Shown here piece after piece: positions 28,109 through 38,076 of a stretch of 64,000 nucleotides of DNA (position 1 is the first letter of the stretch; every line of letters starts with the position of its first letter). This DNA comes from Methylovulum miyakonense HT12 (GTDB lineage Bacteria; Pseudomonadota; Gammaproteobacteria; Methylococcales; Methylomonadaceae), in assembly GCF_000384075.1 (NCBI RefSeq), contig NZ_KB913025.1, positions 4,410,187-4,474,186 of the forward strand, given 5' to 3'. Both the position numbers and the translations under genes were made by a program. The notes beneath the pieces are model-generated. The model had not been told where the DNA came from, did not search any database, and worked only from the letters and a program-made list of their open reading frames with translations.

Positions 28109-29269
28109 ATGAAGATTCTCTATCACCACCGTATTGCCTCCAAAGACGGGCAATATGTGCATATTGAAGAGCTAATTACGGCTTTAAAAGCATTAGGCCA
28201 CGAGATTATTATGGCGGAGCCCGAAGCCACAGAACAGAAAGGCTTTGGTGCGAGCTCCAATTCCGTAAAATTGATGCGCACACTCCTACCTGGTTTTTTG
28301 CATGAATTTATAGAATTCTCTTACGCACTGTTTGATTTTGCCAAATTGGTGCCCTTGATATTGAAGCATAAGCCCGATGTCATTTACGAACGCTACAACC
28401 TGTTCTTCCCATCCGGCATTTGGGCAAAAAAACTATTCAAATTGCCGTTGTTGCTGGAAGTCAATGCACCGTTGTTTGAAGAACGCAAAAAACATGATGG
28501 CATACAACTGGACTGGCTAGCAAAATGGTCGGAAACCTATGTCTGGAAACAAGCCGATCATGTCCTGCCCGTGACGCGGGTCTTAGCCGAAAAAATCATT
28601 GCCGCCGGGGTGCCGGAACACCGCATAACCATTATCCCCAACGGCATTAACCAACAACGCTTTGGCAGAGCCATCGACAGCACGGATGTGATAGAACGTT
28701 ACCAGCTTAAAAATAAGTTAGTTTTGGGGTTTACGGGATTTGTCCGCGACTGGCATAGGCTGGACAAGGTAGTCCAGGCGATTGCCGATAACCAGGGCCG
28801 TAATTGGCATTTATTGCTGGTCGGCGACGGCCCCGCCCGGGATGCCATCGAACAACAAGCCGCATCGCTGGGCATAAGCGACCGCGTCAGCATTACGGGC
28901 ATTGTTGATAGGGACGAGGTCGCCCGTTATGTCGCCGTTTTTGATATCGCCTTGCAACCGGATGTGGTCGCCTATGCATCGCCATTGAAATTGTTTGAAT
29001 ATATGGTCTTGGGCAAAGCCATCATCGCCCCTGACCGTGCCAATATCCGGGAAATTTTGACGCACCGTAGCGATGCGCTGTTGTTTAACCCTAACGAAGA
29101 ACAAGCATTTACCGAACAGCTACGGGAGTTATGCTTTGATGAAAACCTGCGCCAGCGGCTCGGCCTAGCTGCCGCCCAAACGCTAGACGAAAAAAAACTC
29201 TATTGGCAGGAAAATGCCAAAAGGATTGGCAACCTTATCGGCCCACTAGCCGCATCCAAGAGCCATTAG
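28109..29269 (+). CDS. Glycosyltransferase family 4
   Basis: 386 residues from the ATG at 28109 (MKILYHHRIASKDGQYVHIE); a TTG at 28094 would add five residues. Neither has a strong ribosome site. GT4 features: IIPNGINQQRFG, LVLGFTGFVRDWHRLD and the C-terminal YASPLKLFEYMVLGKAIIAPD donor motif. It lies 24 bases after the preceding GT4 gene and 90 bases before ugd, consistent with one exopolysaccharide or LPS cluster. Confidence 0.87.
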   Translation: MKILYHHRIASKDGQYVHIEELITALKALGHEIIMAEPEATEQKGFGASSNSVKLMRTLLPGFLHEFIEFSYALFDFAKLVPLILKHKPDVIYERYNLFFPSGIWAKKLFKLPLLLEVNAPLFEERKKHDGIQLDWLAKWSETYVWKQADHVLPVTRVLAEKIIAAGVPEHRITIIPNGINQQRFGRAIDSTDVIERYQLKNKLVLGFTGFVRDWHRLDKVVQAIADNQGRNWHLLLVGDGPARDAIEQQAASLGISDRVSITGIVDRDEVARYVAVFDIALQPDVVAYASPLKLFEYMVLGKAIIAPDRANIREILTHRSDALLFNPNEEQAFTEQLRELCFDENLRQRLGLAAAQTLDEKKLYWQENAKRIGNLIGPLAASKSH

Positions 29270-29358
29270 AAAAAATCCATACCCGTCTTCAATCTCCCGT
29301 TTCCGGTCTTTTTCACTATTCAAAACTTCAGCTTACGATTGCTAACTAAGGAAAACAC

Positions 29359-30681
29359 ATGAGAGTAACAGTATTTGGTTCAGGTTATGTAGGTCTTGTT
29401 ACGGGCGTTTGTCTGGCGGAAGTCGGTAATGACGTGCTCTGTATCGATGTCGATGAAACTAAAATAGCAAACTTGAAACGGGGCATCGTGCCTATTTTTG
29501 AACCCGGGCTTGACGAAATGGTTAAGGATAACCTACGGGCAGGCCGTTTGAAATTCACCACGAATGTTCTGGAAGCGGTCGAACACGGCGTCTTCCAATT
29601 TATCGCCGTCGGTACGCCGCCCGATGAAGATGGTGCCGCCGATTTGCAATATGTGTTGGCGGTCGCCAAATCCATCGCCGAAAACATGCACGAATACCGC
29701 GTGATCGTCGACAAGTCCACGGTTCCGGTCGGTACGGCAGACCGCGTCAAGGAAGTGATCGAGCACGTGCAGGATGCCCGTGTGGTGGACATCCCTTATG
29801 ATGTCGTCTCCAACCCCGAGTTTTTAAAGGAAGGCGCGGCGATTGATGACTTTATGAAACCTGACCGTATCATTATCGGCACGGACAACACCAAGGCCGA
29901 AAAGCTGCTGAAAGCCCTGTACGCCCCGTTTAACCGTAGCCATGAACGCATCATCACGATGGACGTGCGTTCGGCGGAACTGACCAAATATGCCGCCAAC
30001 GCCATGTTGGCGACTAAAATCAGCTTTATGAACGAACTGGCGAACCTCGCCGAACGCTTAGGTGCGGACATTGAACATGTGCGCAACGGGATCGGGTCGG
30101 ACACCCGCATCGGTTACTCGTTTATCTATCCGGGTTGCGGTTATGGTGGTTCCTGTTTCCCTAAAGATGTCAAAGCCTTGGAACGCACCGCCCAGCAAAT
30201 GGGTTATCAGGCGGAATTGTTGAACGCCGTTGAAAACGTCAATAACCGCCAAAAACAAGTGCTGTTCACCAAAGTGTCCGCGCATTACCAAGGCGATTTG
30301 CAAGGTAAAACCTTTGCGATGTGGGGCTTGGCGTTCAAACCGAAAACCGACGATATGCGCGAAGCCCCCAGCCGGGTGATCCTTGAAGCCTTAATCGCCG
30401 CCGGAGCCAACGTCCGCGCTTATGACCCGGAAGCCATGGCCGAAGCACGGCGGATTTACGGCGACAAACCTGGCCTGACGCTAACCGATACCGCCGAAGA
30501 GGCCCTGGCAGGCGCGGACGCCTTGCTGGTGGTGACCGAATGGAAAAACTTCTGGAGCCCGGATTTTGACCTGATTAAAAATACCCTGACAGACGGTGTC
30601 ATTTTTGACGGACGGAACTTGTATGAACCGGAATTGCTTAAAGAAATGGGCCTTATTTATTACGGTATCGGCAGGTCGTGA
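29359..30681 (+). CDS. ugd: UDP-glucose 6-dehydrogenase
   Basis: 440 residues. It oxidises UDP-glucose to UDP-glucuronate in two NAD-dependent steps. The Rossmann motif [12 protein letters not shown] (4-15), KSTVPVGT, the [17 protein letters not shown] block and the catalytic Cys in [15 protein letters not shown] are all intact. It follows two GT4 genes on the same strand, suggesting that UDP-glucuronate feeds their polysaccharide. AAGGAA before the ATG supports the start. Confidence 0.95.
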   Translation: MRVTVFGSGYVGLVTGVCLAEVGNDVLCIDVDETKIANLKRGIVPIFEPGLDEMVKDNLRAGRLKFTTNVLEAVEHGVFQFIAVGTPPDEDGAADLQYVLAVAKSIAENMHEYRVIVDKSTVPVGTADRVKEVIEHVQDARVVDIPYDVVSNPEFLKEGAAIDDFMKPDRIIIGTDNTKAEKLLKALYAPFNRSHERIITMDVRSAELTKYAANAMLATKISFMNELANLAERLGADIEHVRNGIGSDTRIGYSFIYPGCGYGGSCFPKDVKALERTAQQMGYQAELLNAVENVNNRQKQVLFTKVSAHYQGDLQGKTFAMWGLAFKPKTDDMREAPSRVILEALIAAGANVRAYDPEAMAEARRIYGDKPGLTLTDTAEEALAGADALLVVTEWKNFWSPDFDLIKNTLTDGVIFDGRNLYEPELLKEMGLIYYGIGRS

Positions 30682-30736
30682 TGGGGCAATTGCCAAGGAC
30701 GAAAAACGCGAAGAGACAACAAATGCTACATCCTGT

Positions 30737-30880
30737 CCACCAAAAACACGAAAAGCACAAAAATTCTTTATGGCACAATCCGTTCTACTGTCCTTTTCCA
30801 CACATTTTTGATAGAACGCCTCAAAAAAACCATAGCCTATTTTCCCTATCTTTTTTTCGTGCTTTTCGTGGCTTTCGTGG
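30737..30880. repeat. Imperfect inverted repeat of CACGAAAA type before xerD
   Basis: CCACCAAAAACACGAAAAGC near 30737 is mirrored by CGTGCTTTTCGTGGCTTTCG near 30857-30876. The two arms are about 27 bp and enclose roughly 90 bp without a gene. This CACGAAAA-rich repeat type is widespread in bacterial spacers. It ends 12 bases before the xerD start and so may affect its expression. Confidence 0.55.
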
Positions 30881-30892
30881 ATAAAAGAAAAC

Positions 30893-31777
30893 GTGACCGC
30901 TGATGATCTGATAGACCAATTCCTTGATGCCGCCTGGGCGGAACAAGGCTTGAGCGAAAACACCTTGTCCGCATACCGTAGCGATTTGCGTATTTTTGCC
31001 AAATGGCTGGGAAGCAAACCGCTGCTGGAAGTTGACAACACCCAAGTGTCCGGATTCTTAGGCAGCCGTTTCAAAGACGGCATCGGCAACCGCTCGTCGG
31101 CACGGATCTTGTCCAGTTTGCGCCGTTTTTACGGCTATTACATCCGCGAAAACCGTATCAGTGTAGACCCGACTGCGTTGATAGCTTCCCCGCATATAGG
31201 CCATCCACTGCCGTTGAGCTTGTCCGAAGCCGATGTGGAACTGCTGCTCGCCGCGCCCGAAACCAGCAACCCGCTAGGTTACCGCGACAAGACTATGTTG
31301 GAAATGCTCTACGCCACAGGATTGCGGGTCACCGAACTGGTCAACCTCAAATTTGAACAAGTCAGTTTCCGGCAAGGCGTGCTGCGGGTCACGGGCAAAG
31401 GCAACAAACAACGCCTGATCCCTGTTGGCGAAGAGGCGATGGACTGGTTGGAAGGTTATATGGGGCAAGCGCGGAAGGCCATATTGGGCGAACGGCAATG
31501 CGATTACTTGTTCGTCACCAACCGCGCCAGCAATATGACGCGCCAGGCCTTTTGGTATATCATCAAACGCCATGCGCTGGCCGCAGGCATCAACAAGGAA
31601 CTTTCACCTCATACCTTGCGCCATGCCTTTGCCACCCATTTGCTCAATCATGGTGCGGATTTGCGAGTGGTGCAATTGTTGTTGGGGCATTCGGATTTGT
31701 CCACCACGCAAATTTATACCCATATCGCCAACCAACGCTTAAAAGAACTGCACGCCAAATATCACCCACGAGGATAA
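30893..31777 (+). CDS. xerD: Site-specific tyrosine recombinase XerD
   Basis: 294 residues, starting at GTG (MTADDLIDQFLDAAWAEQGL). XerD works with XerC at dif to resolve chromosome dimers. The N-terminal SAM-like core-binding domain is followed by the catalytic domain with Arg in YATGLRVTELVNL, Lys in TGKGNKQR, His-x-x-Arg in SPHTLRHAFATHLLNHGADL, His in LLGHSDLSTTQIYTH and the nucleophile Tyr in that same motif. The length equals E. coli XerD (298). No phage or integron features surround it, so it is the housekeeping enzyme. An LpxA-like gene starts 7 bases later. Confidence 0.92.
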   Translation: MTADDLIDQFLDAAWAEQGLSENTLSAYRSDLRIFAKWLGSKPLLEVDNTQVSGFLGSRFKDGIGNRSSARILSSLRRFYGYYIRENRISVDPTALIASPHIGHPLPLSLSEADVELLLAAPETSNPLGYRDKTMLEMLYATGLRVTELVNLKFEQVSFRQGVLRVTGKGNKQRLIPVGEEAMDWLEGYMGQARKAILGERQCDYLFVTNRASNMTRQAFWYIIKRHALAAGINKELSPHTLRHAFATHLLNHGADLRVVQLLLGHSDLSTTQIYTHIANQRLKELHAKYHPRG

Positions 31778-31784
31778 TAACTTA

Positions 31785-32558
31785 ATGACAGCAACCATCC
31801 ATCCCACCGCCTACATTGCCACGGGTGCCAAATTAGGCAAAAACGTCACCGTCGGCCCGTTTGCCGTCATCGAAAGTGCGGTCGAAATTGGTGATAATTG
31901 TAAAATTGGCGCACATGCGGTGGTGCAGCCATTCGTCAAAATGGGCGACGGCAATATCCTGCATCCGCACGCTGTGCTAGGGGATTTGCCTCAAGACACC
32001 AGCTTTAATGCCAATACGGTGTCGTGGTTGGTGTGCGGCAATAATAATGTGTTCCGTGAAGGTTTCACCGCCCATCGGGCATCCAAACCGGATGGCGAGA
32101 CCCGCATCGGTTCCGGCTGTTACTTTATGAACAACAGCCATGTCGCCCATGATTGCAGCATTGGCAACAAAACCATTTTTGCCAACAACGTGGCGATAGG
32201 CGGCCATGTCCAAATCGGCAATAACGTGTTCATGGGCGGCGCGGTCGTCGTCCATCAATTCTGCCGCATCGGTGCTTTTGCGATAGTCCAAGGCACCACT
32301 GGCTTGAACATGGACGTGATCCCCTTCACGCTGATCGGCGGGAGGCCAGCCAAGCATTACAAACTCAACACCGTAGGCTTAAGGCGTGCAGGGATCACGG
32401 GCGAACGCTATAACATCCTCGCCGCCGCGTTCCGTTTGCTCAGGAACAAACAAAGCCTGGAGGGTTTGCACGAAACCGAAGAATTGCTGATGCTTAAGGA
32501 ATGGTTGGCTGTCAAATCCAAACGCGGGGTGCATGGGTTTGTGGATATTTCTGCTTAA
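31785..32558 (+). CDS. LpxA-like UDP-GlcNAc O-acyltransferase
   Basis: 257 residues of left-handed parallel beta-helix hexapeptides (IGxxxxI/VG). The opening IHPTAYIATGAKLGKNVTVGP, LPQDTSF, NNSHVAHDCSIGN with the catalytic His, VVHQFCRIGAFA and the helical C-terminus GLRRAGIT are those of LpxA, which puts the 3-hydroxyacyl chain on UDP-GlcNAc in lipid A synthesis. It departs from canonical LpxA: the RGT segment is HRAS, and it sits behind xerD instead of in lpxD-fabZ-lpxA-lpxB. It may be a paralogue acting on another sugar nucleotide. Confidence 0.78.
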   Translation: MTATIHPTAYIATGAKLGKNVTVGPFAVIESAVEIGDNCKIGAHAVVQPFVKMGDGNILHPHAVLGDLPQDTSFNANTVSWLVCGNNNVFREGFTAHRASKPDGETRIGSGCYFMNNSHVAHDCSIGNKTIFANNVAIGGHVQIGNNVFMGGAVVVHQFCRIGAFAIVQGTTGLNMDVIPFTLIGGRPAKHYKLNTVGLRRAGITGERYNILAAAFRLLRNKQSLEGLHETEELLMLKEWLAVKSKRGVHGFVDISA

Positions 32559-32788
32559 ATGGCCATCGTGTCATCGCCATTCTGACATGCCTCCAGAGGG
32601 CAAACAGGCCATCGGGCCTATCCTATCAGAGCCACCCGAAAGTGATGTCTTCCGCGTACTGGGCGATGGCTTGGTTGATCTTGTAGCCATTTCAAGCTGG
32701 TGGCCAGATAGTTTTTTTGTGGTTAGGTGGGCATAAGCAAGGGAGAATCCGGTTAATTGCCTTATACACGGAAACCTGGCAGGCCTTA

Positions 32789-34558
32789 TCAGGCTATTTT
32801 TTCCAAATAATGCAAAATAAACTGCACACTGCGCTGACCTCTATATTCGTTGATGTCCAGTTTATACGCCGCAACGATTTGCCTGACCCCCAACCATTGT
32901 TCCGGTTGGTCGATGAAAAAGGCGATCGCGTCAATCAGTAATTGGCCTTGGCGGACGCGCAAGACCAGTTTAAGATGTTTCTGCCCGACAATCCGCGCCT
33001 GCACCACATCAAACTGGCCGTGGAAGACGGGTTCAGGAAAACCCTGCCCCCAGGTTGCGGCGTTTTGTAGCGTGTCCGCAATCTCAAGCGACATATCCTG
33101 TTCGGCCAACTCGCCATCTGAAAACACTTTTTGTTCAAGGTCAACTTGGCTTAAATGCTTGCCGACCTGTTCATCGAACACCAACGCAAAAGCGGGGTAG
33201 TCGTGCATGGCCAATGTCAAACCCGCCGCCATAGCATGGCCGCCAAACTTGCTCAGGATTTTCGGATGCGTTGTGGCAATGTCGCTCAACACATCACGGA
33301 TATGCACTCCAGGGATAGAGCGTGCCGAGCCTTTGATCAAGTCCTTGCCTGCCGGGGCAAAGGCAATCACTGGCCTGTGCAACTGGTCTTTGATGCGTGC
33401 CGCTAAAATGCCAATCACCCCCTGATGCCAGTTTGCATCGTACAAACATACGCCAGCAGGGGCATGATGCCCATCAAGTTTTTTCATATCCGCCAATAAC
33501 TCCATCGCCTCAAATTTCATCTGCCCCTCGATGTCGCGGCGGTCATTATTCAAATCATCCAACTGCATGGCAATGTCAGTCGCCAGTTTGCCGTCATCGG
33601 TCAACAAGCATTGGATACCTAATGACATGTCATCCATGCGTCCAGCTGCATTTAAGCGCGGCCCCAGCGCAAACCCCAAATCGGCAGGCACAACCGTCAA
33701 CGGATTTTTCCCGGCAATTTTAAGCAATGCCTGTAAACCGGGATGGCTGCGCCCGGAGCGTATCCTTTGCAGGCCCTGATGCACCAATATACGGTTGACG
33801 GCGTCTAAGGGCACCACATCGGCGACCGTCCCCAAGGCCACATAATCCAGCAGTTGCGCCAGATTCGGTTCGGGTATTTGCCGCACGCTGAACCAGCCCA
33901 GTTCCCGCAAGCGGCTGCGCAAAGCCAGTAGCACATAAAACATCACACCAACCCCCGCAAGGGCTTTGCTAGGGAACGGGTCATCCGGCAAATTGGGGTT
34001 GACGATGGCGTCGGCGGCGGGCAATTCCGCACCCGGCAGATGGTGGTCAGTGACCAGTACGGTGATACCGGCGGCCTTGGCCGCTTTAACGCCATCCAGG
34101 CTGGAAATGCCGTTATCCACGGTGACCAACACATCAGGCCGTTGCTGTTTGACCAGTTCGACGATCTCTGGCGTCAACCCATAACCGTATTCAAAACGGT
34201 TCGGTACGACAAACGCCACCTCCCCTGCCCCCAGCAATTGCAAACCCTTGATGGCAAGCGCGCAACTGGTCGCACCATCCGCATCAAAGTCAGCGACGAT
34301 GACTATCTTTTTTTGCCCTTGCAGCGCGGCGATGAGTTGCGCCACCATTGTTTCCATGCCAGACAACAGCCACGGTGACGGGAGCTTTGCCAAGCTTCTG
34401 TCCAACTCATCAGCCGAAACCACCCCCCGGCTGGAAAAAATACGCGCCAGCAATGGGTTGGTGTCAGCAATATAGGCACCTTTTTTACCCAAAGGACGTA
34501 GGACAATGGTTTTTTTTATGCCTTGATAGTACATTTTACCTAGGGAATCTGTGTGCAT
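32789..34558 (-). CDS. recJ: Single-stranded-DNA-specific exonuclease RecJ
   Basis: 589 residues. RecJ degrades single-stranded DNA 5' to 3' in recombination and mismatch repair. DHH-superfamily motifs are present: VADFDADGATSCAL (motif I), VTVDNGISSLDG, VLVTDHHLPG (DHH), and later GPRLNAAGRMDDM, then SKFGGHAMAAGLTL (DHHA1). C-terminal OB-like domain from about 460. The ATG follows directly after the TAA of the upstream methyltransferase gene, implying coupling; an internal ATG (MYYQGIKK) eight codons in is an alternative start. Confidence 0.93.
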   Translation of the reverse strand: MHTDSLGKMYYQGIKKTIVLRPLGKKGAYIADTNPLLARIFSSRGVVSADELDRSLAKLPSPWLLSGMETMVAQLIAALQGQKKIVIVADFDADGATSCALAIKGLQLLGAGEVAFVVPNRFEYGYGLTPEIVELVKQQRPDVLVTVDNGISSLDGVKAAKAAGITVLVTDHHLPGAELPAADAIVNPNLPDDPFPSKALAGVGVMFYVLLALRSRLRELGWFSVRQIPEPNLAQLLDYVALGTVADVVPLDAVNRILVHQGLQRIRSGRSHPGLQALLKIAGKNPLTVVPADLGFALGPRLNAAGRMDDMSLGIQCLLTDDGKLATDIAMQLDDLNNDRRDIEGQMKFEAMELLADMKKLDGHHAPAGVCLYDANWHQGVIGILAARIKDQLHRPVIAFAPAGKDLIKGSARSIPGVHIRDVLSDIATTHPKILSKFGGHAMAAGLTLAMHDYPAFALVFDEQVGKHLSQVDLEQKVFSDGELAEQDMSLEIADTLQNAATWGQGFPEPVFHGQFDVVQARIVGQKHLKLVLRVRQGQLLIDAIAFFIDQPEQWLGVRQIVAAYKLDINEYRGQRSVQFILHYLEKIA

Positions 34559-35254
34559 TTAACGTCCAAACCGTAACACGCTATGCCATTTATAACGGCT
34601 AATAGCCTGGCAGGAGGCAAAACCCGCCTGTTGTGAGAAAACTTTTAAGGTGGAAAGCGTTTCAGGAAAATCATTGTCGAGAATATGCCGGCAAACAAGC
34701 CCTTGCTCTTCGTTGTCTATCCCTTGCCACTTATGTACCCAAGTACAATAAGCCTCCAAATATCCGGGCAAGTCTTCGTGTTCTTCACGTACGGTATCAA
34801 CCATCAACAAAAAACCGCCGGTATTAAGGTGCGCATGGGCGGCTTTGAAAAAATCGGCTTTTTGTCTAGCATCCAGATGGTGTAAGGCAAAGCTGGTGAA
34901 GACCACGTCATAACGCCCTTTTTTGCCTTTAAGCACTTGCAATAAATCACCGTGCTGTAATTCCACAGGACACGCCAACATGCTGAGGTTTTGTCCCGCA
35001 AAACCCAATGCGGTCAACGATAAATCCACCCCACAATAGCTACCTATTGGCAACTGGGCCAGAACCGGAGCCAAATGGGCGGCATCGCCACTCCCTAGAT
35101 CCAGTAAGGTGAAATTACGGGGGGACGGTTGTAGCGCTTCCGCTATATCGGCGTAAATTTCCTTGTGGAACATATGATTGGAATTGACGATTTTCCGATA
35201 TAGCCCCCAAGTGTCGAAAATATTTTCAGGCGCCCTGCTCACGATTTCATTCAT
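34559..35254 (-). CDS. Class I SAM-dependent methyltransferase
   Basis: 231 residues. The SAM-binding motif I is FTLLDLGSGDAAHLAPVL, motif II-like YCGVDLS, and VVFTSFALHHLDA and LNTGGFLLMVDT follow in the expected order. This fits the small-molecule type 11/25 group; the substrate is unknown. Its stop codon is directly followed by the recJ start, so the pair is co-transcribed, though no functional link is evident. Confidence 0.8.
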   Translation of the reverse strand: MNEIVSRAPENIFDTWGLYRKIVNSNHMFHKEIYADIAEALQPSPRNFTLLDLGSGDAAHLAPVLAQLPIGSYCGVDLSLTALGFAGQNLSMLACPVELQHGDLLQVLKGKKGRYDVVFTSFALHHLDARQKADFFKAAHAHLNTGGFLLMVDTVREEHEDLPGYLEAYCTWVHKWQGIDNEEQGLVCRHILDNDFPETLSTLKVFSQQAGFASCQAISRYKWHSVLRFGR

Positions 35255-35514
35255 TGTCCATCTTCCCGTCTAGCAACCATTTGAGTAAGTATTTCATAAC
35301 ATAGCATAAATTTACCGTACTATTTTCTGCATTCTAAAGCTGAATGTGCATTTGTCATAAATCATAACACTTGACTTAGTGTAAAATGGGCTTACATCTG
35401 ATCATTTAACAAAACACGCTGGCTTGATAATCGCCTATTTAAACAGTCCGTTAGTGGTAATATTGGCTATACAATATTGGCGTACCGGCAGCTAAGCCAA
35501 CAACTGGATATTTT

Positions 35515-37392
35515 ATGCAACTGAACACATTGGCAAATACTCATTATTATGGCGCGTATGTGCCGAAAATAAAGCCGTGCTCCTTAATGGACGAATACGG
35601 TTCTCCAACCAACTGGCTACGCCGGCAATCCACCCGCTTATTAGTGCTTATTTGCCTGGGCGTGTCAGCACCGGCATTATTGGCCGAACCGGCCATCCTA
35701 GATGCCTCCCCCATTAGCCAAGAAATTACCGCCATTATTTCCGCCAAACAGCACCCCTTTTTGTTGCCTGCCAATTTTGCCAACCGTTCAGAAGATTTGG
35801 ACGCATTGTATAAGATGGGCAATTACCAATTGTTATGGCTGGGCACCGCCGCATCCGAAAAAAACATCCCGGCGGTGCTAGAGCTACTGGAAAACGCAGC
35901 CGCCAACGGTTTGCAAAAAGACCAATACGACACGGAAGCCCTACAGAAAAAATTGCCCGCTGTTTTACATTCGAGCTTTAACGCTTACCGGGAGCAGGCG
36001 AGTTATGACACGGCACTGAGCCTATCGCTACTCCGTTTTTTGCATGATTTGCATTATGGGCGCGTCAGCCCTCAAGTCATCAATTTCAACCTCAAATTAC
36101 GTGATAAAAAGACCATTGACTTAGCCGCCTTAATCAAGGCCAGCATCGAACGGCAGACCATAACGCAATTGCCCGCCATGGTCGAACCCCAATTAAAGCA
36201 ATACCAACTATTAAAACCAGCATTGGCCCATTATCGGGAATTGGCCCAAAACATCCGGCCATTTGCAATGGCCTTCAAACATCCAATCCGTCCAGGGGAG
36301 AACCTGCCTGAAGCCGGTGCACTGAATGATTTTTTAACGGCCATGGGTGATTTGCCCAACAGGCAGAAACTAGCTAACCCCAATAAGCCCACACGTTACA
36401 GCGATGAAATGGTCACTGCGATGAAAAATTTTCAGCGCCGGCACGGGCTGTCCCCTGATGGCGTTATTGGCAAGTCGACGGCGGTGGAACTGAATACCGG
36501 CCTGCCCAAGCGGGTCGAGCAAATAGAACTGGCTATGGAGCGGCTGCGTTGGCTACCGGAACTGAGCACCGACCCTTCGATTATCGTTAACATTCCGGCG
36601 TTCCACCTTTGGGCGCTTAACGATGTCAACGACATTGATTCAAACATTACCCAAATGCGGGTCGTCGTCGGCAAGGCCATGAAAAACCAAACCCCCGTAT
36701 TAATGGCCAATATGAGTTTTATTGATTTTTCGCCGTACTGGAATGTGCCTTATAACATAGTCAAAGATGAAATCATCCCCAAATTGGGCAATGGCCCGGG
36801 TTATCTCGATAAAGAAAATATGGAATTGGTGTCCAAAAATGGGGTGGTGGGTTTTTCGGAATCCACCCTTGCACAATTGAAGCAAGGCGTGCTACGGGTA
36901 CGCCAAAAACCGGGCAAGAAAAACGCATTAGGGCGGGTAAAATTTCTCTTCCCCAATAAGGATGATGTGTATTTACATGATACCCCTGCCAATGCCTTAT
37001 TCAGCCGCTCACGCCGTGATTTCAGCCATGGTTGCGTGCGCGTGGACGATCCGGAAGGTTTGGCGGAATTTGCGTTGAAAAACCAAAAAGGTTGGGATAA
37101 GGCGAGGATACAAAAGGCCATGGGCTCACCAAAAATGCAGCGGGTTATTTTGGATAAACCGATTCCGGTTTTATTCTTTTATACCACCGCGTTTTTTGAC
37201 CATGACAACCAACTCGTGTTTTATGCGGATATTTACGATCATGACACCGTGTTGCATGAAGCCCTTAAAAACCCTGGCGAACTATCCGATCACATGTTGT
37301 TTGCCGAAACCAGCAGTACGACGGAAAAACTCCAAGAAGAGCCGCCCTTACCGCCAATTGAAGCGATAAAAACTGTTGAAATCAACAAATAA
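35515..37392 (+). CDS. YcbB-type L,D-transpeptidase
   Basis: 625 residues. Such enzymes form 3-3 crosslinks in peptidoglycan of the periplasm. A cytoplasmic head is followed by a hydrophobic segment (LLVLICLGVSAPALLAEP, about residues 43-60), so the signal probably starts at the ATG at 35587; the upstream start is kept because both are open. Then come an N-terminal scaffold, a peptidoglycan-binding repeat (NFQRRHGLSPDGVIGKSTAV, about 308-327) and the YkuD catalytic domain with the nucleophile in RRDFSHGCVRVDDP. It faces a YcbK-like gene, the E. coli ldtD-mepK pairing. Confidence 0.88.
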   Translation: MQLNTLANTHYYGAYVPKIKPCSLMDEYGSPTNWLRRQSTRLLVLICLGVSAPALLAEPAILDASPISQEITAIISAKQHPFLLPANFANRSEDLDALYKMGNYQLLWLGTAASEKNIPAVLELLENAAANGLQKDQYDTEALQKKLPAVLHSSFNAYREQASYDTALSLSLLRFLHDLHYGRVSPQVINFNLKLRDKKTIDLAALIKASIERQTITQLPAMVEPQLKQYQLLKPALAHYRELAQNIRPFAMAFKHPIRPGENLPEAGALNDFLTAMGDLPNRQKLANPNKPTRYSDEMVTAMKNFQRRHGLSPDGVIGKSTAVELNTGLPKRVEQIELAMERLRWLPELSTDPSIIVNIPAFHLWALNDVNDIDSNITQMRVVVGKAMKNQTPVLMANMSFIDFSPYWNVPYNIVKDEIIPKLGNGPGYLDKENMELVSKNGVVGFSESTLAQLKQGVLRVRQKPGKKNALGRVKFLFPNKDDVYLHDTPANALFSRSRRDFSHGCVRVDDPEGLAEFALKNQKGWDKARIQKAMGSPKMQRVILDKPIPVLFFYTTAFFDHDNQLVFYADIYDHDTVLHEALKNPGELSDHMLFAETSSTTEKLQEEPPLPPIEAIKTVEINK

Positions 37393-37395
37393 AAA

Positions 37396-37983
37396 CTACC
37401 AGCTCCTAATTTCCCCAGTGTCCAAATGCACAAAATCGGCGCTGGGGTAATAGCCGACACCGCCGCGCCGCATCGCCAAAGCGGCTTTTTTCACTATGGC
37501 GGTGGGCACACCTTCAATGCGTATATCAATAGCCCGCCCCTCCATGTGCAAACTGTGTTTGGCGACACGATGGCTGTGGTTGCGCAAGCTGGCGTTAGTG
37601 TAGGGGGAGCGGTAAGCGGAAATAACCTGGACAGGCTTGCGGGCACCCAGTAGCTGCTTCAGGTCATGGAGCTGGTCAATCAATACCGGATCAATCCTAT
37701 GAATGGCTCCAGAATGGTGATCGCGTAGGAGATGGTCAATTTCGAGTAAGGCGTCTTTTAGATAACGGCCTTGTTCAAAATAAGTGATGTTGAGCTGGTT
37801 TCCCGTTTGCGGGTGATGTAAAGCGATAGTTTTATGCGAAAGCGGGACACGGTGTGCAGTGGCATTGGCTATTGGCGCCCCCCCCATCGCCAGCAGGGAA
37901 CCGTACATCATTTGCTTCAAAAAGCGCCGCTTTGCCAAAACAACGCCCTGTACTGAATTATCTGTGTGTGTTTTCATCGACAA
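37396..37983 (-). CDS. YcbK/MepK-like DUF882 peptidoglycan peptidase
   Basis: 195 residues. The N-terminus has KRRFLKQMMYGSLLAMGGAP, a Tat-type twin-arginine signal like that of E. coli YcbK. The mature part is a DUF882/peptidase M15-like domain with zinc-binding residues in AKHSLHMEGRAIDI and SADFVHLDTGEIRSW. MepK cleaves peptidoglycan crosslinks and lets new wall in. It ends 4 bases from the L,D-transpeptidase stop on the opposite strand. Confidence 0.85.
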   Translation of the reverse strand: MSMKTHTDNSVQGVVLAKRRFLKQMMYGSLLAMGGAPIANATAHRVPLSHKTIALHHPQTGNQLNITYFEQGRYLKDALLEIDHLLRDHHSGAIHRIDPVLIDQLHDLKQLLGARKPVQVISAYRSPYTNASLRNHSHRVAKHSLHMEGRAIDIRIEGVPTAIVKKAALAMRRGGVGYYPSADFVHLDTGEIRSW

Positions 37984-38076
37984 TCTCCGGTAATTGGGGC
38001 TATTTTGCCGGGAGCTGCCTTAACACAATCTTAAATAACGGTTTTCAATGCCGGGTTAACATCCGAAAAATAGATG

